64,000 bases of DNA from the NCBI GenBank assembly GCA_951813855.1, contig OX638380.1, forward strand, positions 636,876 through 700,875, given 5' to 3'. Below are positions 26,365 through 35,022 of this stretch, in pieces. The position numbers were made by a program, and so were the translations under genes. Positions within the stretch are counted from its first letter, which is position 1; every line of letters begins with the position of its first letter. The notes under the pieces are model-generated. The model made no database searches. It was not told where the DNA came from and saw only the letters and a list, made by a program, of their open reading frames with translations. The DNA comes from an uncultured Verrucomicrobiae bacterium. GTDB taxonomy: Bacteria > Verrucomicrobiota > Verrucomicrobiia > Limisphaerales > AAA164-E04.

Positions 26365-28476
26365 GTGGACGAAGCAGCGAAGCAACCCGAGCCGAAACCC
26401 GAGGCTGAAAACCAGGAATTCGACCGCAATTTGACCCTCCGGCAATCTTGGAAAACGGCCCTGCAAATCCAGGGAGAAGCCGATTCGGGGACCGACCTGA
26501 CTCAAGACGAAACCGGATGGCAACTCGGTTCCCAGCTCATCGAATTGTGTTGCGGATTGCTGGACGACGACAACCTGCAAACGGCTCAGTTTTTTTTGTT
26601 CAACAGCGCTTCGTTGAAATCGAAAAAACAGGAACAGCAACTCTTCCCCTCCAAAATACTGGATCGCAGTTTTTTTAAGTCTCGGGGCGGATTGCTGTGG
26701 TCCAATCAGGATCAGGGGCAGGAAACCGCGGCCTACTCCACCACCAATTCGGAAAACGGCGAGTCCGGGATTCAAGCCTTCGTCAAGGACTTCACCGATC
26801 ACTTGCAAGCGCTGGACAAGAAGTTGCAAGACCAGCCGTCCAATGAGGACGCCGAATCCGTCAAGGAACTCTCCATGCTGGCCTTGACCCACGCTTCGAC
26901 CGAATTCAAAGAGGAAATGCGCCAGCTGACCAGGGAGTCGAAGCCGTTCAAACTCGCCGCCGATTCCGTCCAACGCGCCTTCGCCTTGGAAACGCCCGCT
27001 CCCGGCGAACCGGAGGCGAACACGTCGCAACCTCCTCCAACCGTATCGCCGGTGCTGCAGGCTTATTGCGCTTCGGTCTTGAATCGGCTGGAATCGACCG
27101 AACGGCTGGGAGTGGCCAAATCCGCCCGGATATTCGAAAAATACCTGGCCGATCCCGAGTCCACCCCGAGCCCCCTGAATCTCAAGCAGATCCTGGGCAA
27201 CAAACCTCCCAATTCCTTTCCCGAGCTCCACCATCTGCCTTCCGAGGAGTTCGTGACCTTGGCCGGAAGCGATCTGCCCGATCAGGAAGGCGGCCGGGAA
27301 TTTCTGCACCTGCTCTCGCGCGTCTCGCGGAAAATCAACTTGGAGAAACGAGAACTTGCCCGCTTGGAAACTCTCTCCCAGTACCATTGCAACCAGCTTT
27401 TCGAAGTGCGCGAAGACGACACGGAAATGGCCCCGGTCAAATCCCGAGTCACGACGCGCCCCCTGATGTCCGCCTACCGGCAAGTGCGCTCGCAGCTGAA
27501 GGAACTCGGCATTCTGGGCGGCAACGGCCGGCACGCCTTCGGCTGGTATTCGGTGCCCCGCGTCACGGAAGCCTTTCTGGTCGGCCAATTCGAAAATCTC
27601 TCGGTTACCGGTATCCTCCCGCTGGGAACGGATCAAGATCCTTGGAGCCAAGAGCACTCTGATCTGCAAATGGAATACAACCTGGCCAAGGTCCAACGGC
27701 AATTCTACGAACCGCCCTTGATCTCGACGGCCGCCAGCGCGTTCGTCTACCTGTCGTGGGAAATCGCGTCGCTGGGAGTAGCGACCGAATCGATCAAACT
27801 CGAATCCTCGGACGAGGAAAAAGCCGCTTTGACGCTCTCCTTCGAATATCCGCCGGAAGAGGCGGAAAACGTACCGAGCAGTCGGACTCTTAGCTACCAG
27901 ATGGCCGACATCGAGGGAACTCGCCCGAAAGATCTGGTGCTGCCCGTCGAAACCGACCCGGTCATGTTCGAATCCTCCGATTCCGACCTTCCTACCGCCC
28001 TGTTCTTCGTCGGGGAGAGCATCGTAAAAGAATTGCCGCTTTATCAGCGATTCAGTTACGGCAAAAATATCGTCCTCTACGTGCTGGAAACTTGCCTGGC
28101 TCCCAAACCCCGGAAAGAAAAACAGCCGCCCCCCGCCAAGAAAGCTCCCGAGCAGCCCAAACCGGAAGTCAAAACGCCCCAGGCGAAGACCGAGGATCAG
28201 CAAGTCACCGAAATGCCCCGGGTCGCGATGGATTTGCTGAAGGAGGATGAATCCCTCCGCATTCTGCAGCAGGAATCTTTGGCCTTCACCAAAGACGTGC
28301 TGGAACGGATCGCTACGGACCGCAAGGTCGCCGGCAAGCAACGACGGAATTTCCGGCGGTTGCATCGCCAGCTGCGCCATCGCGAAGGCCGCGGCTTTTC
28401 CAATCGGTTGGAAGGCCAATTCATTTCCAAATTGGCTCAGCTGTCCAAGCTGTTCGACTCCTCGGAGGAGAACTAG
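26365..28476 (+). CDS. Conserved-looking protein of unknown function, 703 residues
   Basis: GTG start. No signal peptide or membrane segment is evident, and I recognise no enzyme family. The N-terminal half is acidic and helical (EDAESVKELSMLALTHAST), the centre is mixed (SQYHCNQLFEVREDDTEMAP, SAYRQVRSQLKELGILGG, HAFGWYSVPRVTEAFLVGQF). A Pro/Lys-rich linker lies near residues 590-620 (KPRKEKQPPPAKKAPEQPK), and the end is strongly basic (DRKVAGKQRRNFRRLHRQLRH) and could touch nucleic acid. Codon use matches neighbours. The antisense frame 26335-28533 is nearly as long, but its Phe/Gly-rich composition marks it as a shadow. Ends two bases before the convergent pyrF stop. Confidence 0.65.
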   Translation: MDEAAKQPEPKPEAENQEFDRNLTLRQSWKTALQIQGEADSGTDLTQDETGWQLGSQLIELCCGLLDDDNLQTAQFFLFNSASLKSKKQEQQLFPSKILDRSFFKSRGGLLWSNQDQGQETAAYSTTNSENGESGIQAFVKDFTDHLQALDKKLQDQPSNEDAESVKELSMLALTHASTEFKEEMRQLTRESKPFKLAADSVQRAFALETPAPGEPEANTSQPPPTVSPVLQAYCASVLNRLESTERLGVAKSARIFEKYLADPESTPSPLNLKQILGNKPPNSFPELHHLPSEEFVTLAGSDLPDQEGGREFLHLLSRVSRKINLEKRELARLETLSQYHCNQLFEVREDDTEMAPVKSRVTTRPLMSAYRQVRSQLKELGILGGNGRHAFGWYSVPRVTEAFLVGQFENLSVTGILPLGTDQDPWSQEHSDLQMEYNLAKVQRQFYEPPLISTAASAFVYLSWEIASLGVATESIKLESSDEEKAALTLSFEYPPEEAENVPSSRTLSYQMADIEGTRPKDLVLPVETDPVMFESSDSDLPTALFFVGESIVKELPLYQRFSYGKNIVLYVLETCLAPKPRKEKQPPPAKKAPEQPKPEVKTPQAKTEDQQVTEMPRVAMDLLKEDESLRILQQESLAFTKDVLERIATDRKVAGKQRRNFRRLHRQLRHREGRGFSNRLEGQFISKLAQLSKLFDSSEEN

Positions 28477-28477
28477 C

Positions 28478-29182
28478 CTAGCGGATCGATCGGAGGATGC
28501 GTTCCAGGGCCGCGAGAGGATCGGCAGCGGCATGGACGGGACGGCCGACCACGATCCAATCGGCTCCGGACCGGAGCGCTTCGGCCGGACTCGTAACGCG
28601 CTTTTGATCGTCCTGGTCGGTTTCCGGCATTCGGATCCCCGGAGTTACCAACCGGGCCCCGGCGGGAAGCCGGCGCCGTAACGCTCCCGCTTCCCGGGGG
28701 GAACAGACGAATCCTCGCAAGCCGCATTCCCAACCTAAGTCCACCAACCGGTCGACTTGGTTGGGAAGTGGATTACCGACGCCGATTTCCTCGAGATCCC
28801 GCTCGTCCATACCGGTCAACACCGATACCCCCAACACCAATGGCGGCTCGCCGCCCGAGGGTTCCGCCGCTTCCTGAACGGCTTCCAGGGCCGCTCGCAA
28901 CATAGCGCTCCCTCCCTGCAAATGGACCGTCAACATCTGAACCCCTAACGCTACGGCGGCTCTCACCGCTCCGGCGACGGTATTCGGAATATCGTGATAC
29001 TTAAGATCCAGAAACACGGAATCGCCCCGGCTCCGAATCGCGGCGACCATCTCCGGACCGGCGGCCGTGAACAACTCCATCCCCACCTTGAACGCGCCGA
29101 CCCGGCCGGCCAAGAGCTCGACCAAACGACGCGCCCGGTTCAAGTTCGGAACGTCTAAAGCGACGATGACGGGATTACGCAT
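28478..29182 (-). CDS. pyrF: Orotidine 5'-phosphate decarboxylase
   Basis: 234 residues, normal for the bacterial enzyme. Catalyses the last step of UMP synthesis in the cytoplasm. Seen: VIVALDVPNLNRA with the first catalytic Asp, KVGMELFTAAGP, the DxKxxD active site in FLDLKYHDIPNT, LVTPGIRMPETDQDDQKRV (the phosphate loop and typical Q-D-Q-x-R run), and GADWIVVGRPVHAAADP. Located just downstream of the cytochrome gene on the same strand (24 bases), possibly co-transcribed. Confidence 0.95.
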   Translation of the reverse strand: MRNPVIVALDVPNLNRARRLVELLAGRVGAFKVGMELFTAAGPEMVAAIRSRGDSVFLDLKYHDIPNTVAGAVRAAVALGVQMLTVHLQGGSAMLRAALEAVQEAAEPSGGEPPLVLGVSVLTGMDERDLEEIGVGNPLPNQVDRLVDLGWECGLRGFVCSPREAGALRRRLPAGARLVTPGIRMPETDQDDQKRVTSPAEALRSGADWIVVGRPVHAAADPLAALERILRSIR

Positions 29183-29206
29183 GGATTACCGCTGCGGGCG
29201 ACGACA

Positions 29207-31489
29207 TTACTGGGGCGGCAAAGCTTCGAGCAGCTGCCGGGCCGGTTCGTAGTCGGATCGAATGGTCAAGGCCCGGCCGGTGGCCTGCCTGGCTTCGAAG
29301 TGACGTCCCAACCGTAGCAGAATGGTCGCCCGGGCGTAGGGGATATCCGGATCGTCGGGAGCCGCCGATTCTCCCCGGATCAAGGCGTCGACGGCCCCTT
29401 CGAAATCACTTTGTTGGTTCCGGGCCAAACCCAAATTGTACCAGGCCCTCGCGTGCCGGGGCTCCAACCGCACCGCCGCTTCCAATTCGACGATCGTCTG
29501 CTCGACGTTTCGCAATTCGTTCCAGGCCAGCGCCAGTTTATAACGGTATTCCGCCTCTTCCGGAGCGAGCCGGCAAGCGGTTTGAAGTTCCTCCAGCGCC
29601 TGCCGATGATTACCCATTCGGCTATGCACGATGGCCAGTTCATGACGGATGGGAGGCGAACCAGGATCCCATTGGGCCGCCTTGCCGTAATGATTCAAGG
29701 CCTCTTGCCATTGCTGTCGAGACAAGGCGAAAGCGCCGAGTTGCATCTGTCCGGTAGGCTGATCGGCGTTGTGATCGAGATAATGCAACAATTCCTGACC
29801 CGCGAGACTGTCCATTTCGAGTTGTTGCCGCAACGCCCAGGCGGCGTTGATGCGCACGTTGCGAACGGGGTCGGCCAACAGTTCGGTCACCAAGCCGAGA
29901 GTTTCGGGATGGCGGTTGTCCACCAACGGCGACACGGCGATCGCCGCGTGCGCCCGCACTAGATCGTTGGTATGCCCCAGGGCCGATATCAACGCCGTTC
30001 TGACCTCGTTCTCGCCGAGCCAAGCGGCCAGCAGCCGGACCGAGCTAGCTTTCCAGAGCGGCACGTCCTGCCCCGCCAACAGGTCGAGCAACGGTTGTTT
30101 CGCCGAATCGTCCCCTTGCCGGGCGGCGGCGATCCATTCCGTCCTCTTGCGGGTATATCGCTCCATCCGTTCCCCGTAATTCCGGTCGACGGCGTCGATC
30201 GCCCACTGCACCGAACGGTCGGTATGGCAGCGATTGCAAGCGTTGGGAATTCCCAACCGCTGCGTCAGCAACGGGTCCGGAATCGTGAAACCGTGGTCCC
30301 GCCGGGGATGGCGTTGCATGTAAGTCGTTTGCGGCATATGGCAACTGACGCACAAGTTGCCGGCGCTGCCCTCGGCATGATGGGAATGGTCGGTCGGCCG
30401 GATCGTCGGACTATCCGGCCGGGAACCGTTATGGCAGGTCAGGCAGAGCTCGTTGCCCGGAAGCAAAGTTCGATTGGTGTGGGGCTCGTGACAGTCCAGG
30501 CAAGTCACCCCAGCGGCGTGCATCCGACTGCTCATAAACGACGTCAAAACATAATTTTCGCCGTAGACTTGACCGTCGGGAAAGAATAGATCCGACTCGT
30601 CGGGAACGGTTAAGTTGTAATGATCGAAATAAGATTCTCCCGGAAAAAAATCCCCGGTTAATTCGGCCCGGCGCGAATGGCAACTGCCGCAGATATCCAA
30701 CCGGCGTCCGGGCGGAATTTTGCCGACTGCCGGATCGACGGCCGGAGAGGCCGGCGATTCTTTCCGCCAAACGACATGATCTTTCATTGGCCCGTGACAG
30801 GTTTCGCAACCGACCGACATTTCCGCCATCGTCGTCCGATAGGTATCGGTCGCCGGATCGTAGTTTTTGCGCAACCGGGTGTTGTGGCAAGCCGCGCACA
30901 TGCTGTTCCAGTTCATGCCCCGTCCCGTCCAATGCCCCCACTCGCCCGGACGCCGGTCTTCGTCGCCATGGACGCTGAACCAATCGGAGCGTTCCGGGTC
31001 GTAGGCGGCGTCGACCACCTGCCATCTGCCGTTGCTATGGGGCACCAAAAATTGCCGTAACGGCTCGTGCCCGATCACCCGGCTCACGTCGTAAGCCTGT
31101 TCCTCGTCGTCGAACCCCAAGGTAAACAGGCTCAACCGCTCGTCCACGATCCGGGGTTGCGTTTCGATTCCGCCGTGAACGAAAGGAGGTTGCTCCCGGA
31201 AAGCGGTATCGTCGATCGCCGAATCCAGGGAACGTTCGGCCAAACCGTGATTGGAGCGGCTCCAATCGTCGTAGATTTTCCGATGGCATTCCCGGCAACT
31301 GGCGGAACCGGCGTATCGGGCGTACACCTGTTTTTCCGCTTCCAGGCCGACGAACTCCCGGGAATTCTCTGCCGGGCCGGAAACCTGTTCTCTCGAAACG
31401 AACCAGTATCCGGCGCCCAGAACCAAAAAAATGGCTGCCGTGATGACCATCCAGGCATTCCCTGCCAGTTGCTCCGTCTTTTTGGCCAT
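29207..31489 (-). CDS. Membrane-anchored octahaem cytochrome c with HEAT and TPR repeats
   Basis: 760 residues from the ATG giving MAKKTEQLAG; an upstream in-frame extension lacks coding character. One N-terminal membrane helix (MVITAAIFLVLGAGYWFV) anchors a periplasmic protein. Eight CXXCH haem sites follow within about 350 residues: CRECH, CAACH, CETCH, CGSCH, CLDCH, CLTCH, CVSCH and CNRCH, a cytochrome c554/NrfB-like arrangement. The C-terminal half has HEAT-like repeats (DLVRAHAAIAVSPLVD, VRNVRINAAWALRQQLEM) and TPRs (ALNHYGKAAQWDPGSPPIRH, LEAAVRLEPRHARAWYNLGL). It probably carries electrons and uses the repeats to dock a partner. No oxidoreductase gene adjoins it. Confidence 0.88.
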   Translation of the reverse strand: MAKKTEQLAGNAWMVITAAIFLVLGAGYWFVSREQVSGPAENSREFVGLEAEKQVYARYAGSASCRECHRKIYDDWSRSNHGLAERSLDSAIDDTAFREQPPFVHGGIETQPRIVDERLSLFTLGFDDEEQAYDVSRVIGHEPLRQFLVPHSNGRWQVVDAAYDPERSDWFSVHGDEDRRPGEWGHWTGRGMNWNSMCAACHNTRLRKNYDPATDTYRTTMAEMSVGCETCHGPMKDHVVWRKESPASPAVDPAVGKIPPGRRLDICGSCHSRRAELTGDFFPGESYFDHYNLTVPDESDLFFPDGQVYGENYVLTSFMSSRMHAAGVTCLDCHEPHTNRTLLPGNELCLTCHNGSRPDSPTIRPTDHSHHAEGSAGNLCVSCHMPQTTYMQRHPRRDHGFTIPDPLLTQRLGIPNACNRCHTDRSVQWAIDAVDRNYGERMERYTRKRTEWIAAARQGDDSAKQPLLDLLAGQDVPLWKASSVRLLAAWLGENEVRTALISALGHTNDLVRAHAAIAVSPLVDNRHPETLGLVTELLADPVRNVRINAAWALRQQLEMDSLAGQELLHYLDHNADQPTGQMQLGAFALSRQQWQEALNHYGKAAQWDPGSPPIRHELAIVHSRMGNHRQALEELQTACRLAPEEAEYRYKLALAWNELRNVEQTIVELEAAVRLEPRHARAWYNLGLARNQQSDFEGAVDALIRGESAAPDDPDIPYARATILLRLGRHFEARQATGRALTIRSDYEPARQLLEALPPQ

Positions 31490-31674
31490 GCGCGGCGACA
31501 GTTTGCCAGAAAAAAACGGATTCGCAATCAACAACTGAACCGCCGGGGCCGCCACCCAATTCCTCAGCACGAAACCATCCGAATTCCCTGACGACAGCGG
31601 TAGCCGCCTGAGAATTGCGAACGATCTCGCCCGCGGCATCATGAATCAAGGAAACGCAGCAAGGACCTGGCGAT

Positions 31675-32545
31675 ATGAGTGCGGGAACGAAACCTGTTGA
31701 TCCCCTGCCCCGTTCACATCGTTCCGATTCACCGTGCCGCTATCCGGGCGGCAAGTTCTACGCCCGTCGTTTGGGCCTCGACGAATTACCGCCGCCTTCG
31801 GGCTACCCCGGACCGTGCTGCGGCGGAGCCGGCGTGTTCTTTGCCAAGGAACCCTCGAAGTCGTCCCTGCTGAACGACCGAGACGAGGAAGTAATCAACA
31901 CGCTACGGCAACTCAGAGATCGCGGTGAAGATCTGATCAGGCTTCCCGACGAAATTCCGGGCACCAAGCAGATGCATGACTGCTACAACATCGATTCGAG
32001 CCGGAGAACGTATCGGAACAAGCATTGCGATGGTTCTATCTCAACCGCACCTCCTGCTCCGACATCATGCGTCATGAAAACTGCTACCGGGGCTACGGCA
32101 GCAAGTATTCGATGCGACCTGAAATCTGGCCTCCGCACCTGCACACCGTATCGGACAGATTGCTGAGCGCGCAACTGACGTCATTGGACTTCGAGGGCAT
32201 GATCGTCGCGCTGCCGGTCGGCTGCTTTGCCTTGGTCGATCCGCCCTACGGTAATGCAGACCAGCAGAAATTCTACAACGGCACATTCGACGTATCCGAT
32301 CATAACAGGCTTGCCGCGAGCCTTCGCCGCAATTCCAAACGCCTCCTGTTCCTGTTGACTTATGACGACCGCCCCGAAGTTCGAAAAAACTGCGAATGGG
32401 TTTCCGAGGTCCGGAACCGGGCCTGGAACTATCCGATCAACCGAACCGACGAACAGTGCAAGTGCTTGAAACTGAAGGACGGCTTTACCCGGTCAAGAGG
32501 GAAAGGGCGAGAATTGTTTATCCGTAACTATCATGTCCAAGGAAA
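31675..32545 (+). pseudogene. D12-class DNA adenine methylase (Dam-like), frameshifted
   Basis: The start gives a D12-class N-terminus: CRYPGGKFYARR (SAM-binding motif), PCCGGAGVFF and LLNDRDEEVINTLRQLRD. Near 31985-31995 the frame shifts by one; the other frame continues as FEPENVSEQALRWFYLNRTS, then DIMRHENCYRGYGSKYSMRP and the catalytic ALVDPPYGNADQQKFY, ending around ELFIRNY. Both halves look otherwise sound, so a single lesion separates them. These enzymes methylate N6 of adenine in short sites. A transposon inserted at its very 3' end (left inverted repeat at 32546). No matching endonuclease is present; it may be an orphan or a phage-derived gene. Confidence 0.78.
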
Positions 32546-32591
32546 GGGAATTATATACTTAGCTACCCAAACCAGGGCGAAATCCCGGCGC
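32546..32591 (+). repeat. Left 46-bp terminal inverted repeat
   Basis: Begins gggaattatatacttagc and ends cccggcgc; differs from the reverse complement of 34977-35022 at two positions. The transposase coding region begins two bases beyond it, so the usual leader and N-terminal part are missing. Confidence 0.9.
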
Positions 32592-32592
32592 G

Positions 32593-33243
32593 ATGGAGTT
32601 ACCGTTCGCCGGACCTATCGAGATTGACGAAACCTATATCGGAGGGAAACGCCGCAACATGACAAACGCCGAGCGGAAGAAATTGGCAGGAACGGGCCAC
32701 GGGGCGGTCGACAAAGTCGCCGTTGTCGGCGCGAAGGACCGGGGAACCAACAAGATACACGCCAAGGTCGTTCCCGACACCGGCAAAGAATCGCTACATG
32801 ACTTTGTGTCCGACTCGGCAGCGGCGGGTGCCATAGTTTATACCGACGATGCCGCGGCCTATGACGGCATCCCCAATCCGCATCAAAGCGTCACGCATTC
32901 AGACAACGAATACGTGAGAGGACCGGCACACACCAACGGAATCGAGAGTTCCTGGTCTATGCTCAAACGCGCTCATAAGGGCACGTTCCACCAAATAAGT
33001 TCGAAGCATTTGCAACGTTACGTTTCCCATCAGGGGGTTTTCGAACCAGATTGGCACGGACTGCTCACTTGCCCGATTCCGGGTTTCCGGACTTGGTTTA
33101 TCGAGCAAGCAGAAAAGGCGTGGGATTCGAAGACGGCAATCCGGTACGCACTGGAATCCGGAGAACCGGCGGAACGTGTCGGCACGCCGGGACTGCAAGA
33201 AAACCGGGGAGTGTCGGATCGGGCGGACGGGGGCGAACGGTAG
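32593..33243 (+). pseudogene. Truncated ISXO2-type transposase fused to an ATPase C-terminus
   Basis: 216-residue open frame. Residues about 8-140 are the DDE core of ISXO2/IS1595 transposases: GPIEIDETYIGGKRRNM (first Asp), AVVGAKDRGTNKIHAKV, IVYTDDAAAYDGIP (second Asp), YVRGPAHTNGIESSWSMLKR (catalytic Glu) and GTFHQISSKHLQRYV. The N-terminal zinc-binding part normally before this core is absent, and the normal tail after KHLQRYV is replaced by HQGVFEPDWHGLLTCPIPGF followed by RTWFIEQ. That sequence matches the C-terminus of the ATPase gene downstream (HRGVLQSNENGLLTCPIPSF, then RTWLIDR). The fusion is in frame. It is probably inactive in transposition, but could still be expressed. Confidence 0.82.
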
Positions 33244-33295
33244 CCGCGTTGGGTTGATTTTCCGGCACCACCGCCGGATTTGAATTGAGAGCCGG
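33235..33295 (+). repeat. Direct repeat copy 1 (ATPase 3' end)
   Basis: Covers the TAG stop of the chimera and following bases; matches 34712-34772 at roughly 50 of 61 positions, including the shared block gccggatttgaattgag. It shows that the ATPase tail and its downstream DNA were duplicated together. Confidence 0.8.
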
Positions 33296-33338
33296 TCGAT
33301 CCGGCGGTAAGATTGCAAACGAAGTCGAAATTTATCCA

Positions 33339-34720
33339 TTGGCAAAACGTAAGAAAAATTCGGACGAGCCGGATCTGGAATTGATAAAGGACTTCGCCCG
33401 GCCTTGGGATCGGGAGTATCCGCCGGTTTTTTCGGGGCGGCAGGAGGAAATCGGAATCGTGGAAGCGAACTGCAGCCGCGTCTTCCATCGTTCCCAAGGC
33501 GGCAAGAAGACGGGCGGGCACCTAGTCGTGTTCCAGGGAGCGCCGGGCGCCGGGAAGTCTTCGCTTTTGGAACACCTTGAAGAACTTTGGAGTCGAGCCG
33601 ATCCCGGTTCGCCTGTTCCCGTTCCGCAACCGCTGGATTTGGAGTTGGAGACATTGGCGAACAGCGAGGCTACGGCACGGGCCATCGTCAAAAAGTCGAT
33701 CCGGAAAAAGAGGAGGCGTTTCGTAATCGCGCCGTCAAGAATGCAACGTTGTCCGACGGAAATCCCGGCATCGCTTCCGGTAAATTCACGGCCGTGAAGG
33801 ATACCTCCCCGCCGGAAATTACCTCGGCCGCTTTAAAAGAAACGTTACCTCCCGAACACTGGCGTCGCCCGCTTTGCTTACTGGTAGACGAAATCCAAGA
33901 AGTTACCAAAAAACACGGTGCCAGCCTTCAAATGCTTCATCAGGGCAAACATGGCTTGCCGCTTGTCTTAATAGTCGCCGGTCTAGCGGACTCTGCCGAG
34001 AAGTTGAGTCAAGCCGGGATGTCGCGTCTGACGACCGACAATATATATTCTCTCGGCGCGTTGCCGGCCGGCGAAGTGCAATCCTGCGTAAAGCGAATGT
34101 TCGAAATGTGCCGGGTGGTTCATGATCCCGGGCAATTGGCGGAGATCGCGGACGGCATCGTTGAGCGGTCGGAAGGTTGGCCGCAGCATGTGCGCACGGA
34201 GACGGCGGCGTTATTTGGCGGACTAGCTAAAACCGAAGGGATGTTGGCAACGGTGGATCATCAGGAGGTGGCGGAACAAGCCGTCGCATGGCGCGAGCAA
34301 AGTTACCGGAACCGGCAGAGTTGGATACTGGAATGTTCTGATCGGTTCGTCTCGAACGTGTTGAAAACAATGCCGGAAATTGGCGTTCCGCCGGGACATG
34401 TGTTGCGTTTTATCGACGAAACGTCTCACCGGGCGGAATCGGAATGCGAAGGACTTCCCGAGGGGGTAACGCCGCAAGAATTTCTGAATCATATGATTCA
34501 CCGAGGCGTACTGCAGTCGAACGAAAACGGATTGCTTACTTGTCCGATTCCGAGTTTCCGGACTTGGCTCATTGATCGCCCGGACAAAGTGAGGGAAATT
34601 TCCGCCGGCGGCGGAACCGCTGCGGCAAGCCGCGTTTTCGAAGCGGGTACCGCAGAACGCCCGGCGCGGCGGGGAACGAAACGGGACGGAAAAGATCGGG
34701 ATTCCGAGAACGAACGTTAG
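33339..34720 (+). pseudogene. AAA ATPase (ORC/Cdc6- or AAA_16-like), one frameshift
   Basis: Likely TTG start at LAKRKKNSDEPDLE; an in-frame codon upstream gives a less natural N-terminus. Frame one carries VFSGRQEEIGIVEANC and the Walker A GAPGAGKSSLLEHL. Near 33693 the sequence gtcaaaaagtcgat breaks the frame; one more A would join AIVKK to VDPEKEEAFRNRAVKN, after which the second frame runs intact. It holds Walker B (LCLLVDEIQEV), a sensor-like segment (VLIVAGLADSAEKLSQAGMS) and a winged-helix-like tail (GLLTCPIPSFRTWLI). Combined length about 459 residues. It is the passenger of a transposon, and its tail is duplicated in the upstream chimera. Function unknown; regulatory, transposition-accessory and defence roles are all possible. 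Confidence 0.72.
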
Positions 34721-34772
34721 CCGCGCTGGGTTGATTATCCGTTTCCGACGCCGGATTTGAATTGAGGGCCGG
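34712..34772 (+). repeat. Direct repeat copy 2 (ATPase 3' end)
   Basis: Covers the TAG stop of the full ATPase and following bases; partner of 33235-33295. Confidence 0.8.
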
Positions 34773-34850
34773 CCGCGTTTTGCTTGTGTCCCTTTGGGGC
34801 CTCCGGGAATCCACTCCTACACCACCAAATAGGACACAAGCGAATTGCGG
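34773..34850. repeat. Palindromic miniature element with IS256-like ends
   Basis: The inner ends gcttgtgtcc (34782-34791) and ggacacaagc (34832-34841) are a perfect 10-bp inverted repeat, extended by ccgc/gcgg on the outside and by tttgg/ccaaa on the inside. The left 30 bases also occur at 62081-62111 just upstream of an IS256-family transposase relic (28 of 31 with one gap). The right half (reverse complement) reads like an IS256-type terminus. It therefore looks like an internally deleted derivative keeping only the two ends. Confidence 0.55.
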
Positions 34851-34976
34851 ATAAGCGGATAACGCTACCCAATTCCCTTACGATCCGGGAACAATCTAAC
34901 GAGAATGTAGGGGGTGACGAGTGATTTCTCACAGAACAGGCCGATCGCGGCAAAACAACTGGGAAAATTCGAAAAG

Positions 34977-35022
34977 GCGCCGGGATTTCGCCCTGGTTTG
35001 GATAGCTAAGTATATATTTCCC
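34977..35022 (-). repeat. Right 46-bp terminal inverted repeat
   Basis: Partner of 32546-32591 (44 of 46 matching on the reverse complement). Marks the outer end of the IS1595-type element. Confidence 0.9.

Larger units (their letters stand above)
32546..35022 (+). mobile_element. IS1595/ISXO2-type element with 46-bp TIRs and ATPase passenger
   Basis: 2,477 bases bounded by inverted repeats 32546-32591 and 34977-35022 that agree at 44 of 46 positions. Flanking octamers caaggaaa (32538-32545) and taagaaaa (35023-35030) agree at 6 of 8, consistent with an aged 8-bp target duplication as made by IS1595-family elements. Inside are a transposase catalytic domain lacking both termini, an in-frame graft of an ATPase tail, and a second copy of the ATPase. 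It inserted at the 3' end of the D12 methylase gene. Confidence 0.8.

Noticed and set aside
26335..28533. 732-codon minus-strand open frame
   Set aside because: It lies antisense to the 703-residue plus-strand gene; its Phe/Gly-rich, low-complexity translation has no family features, so it is a codon-bias shadow.
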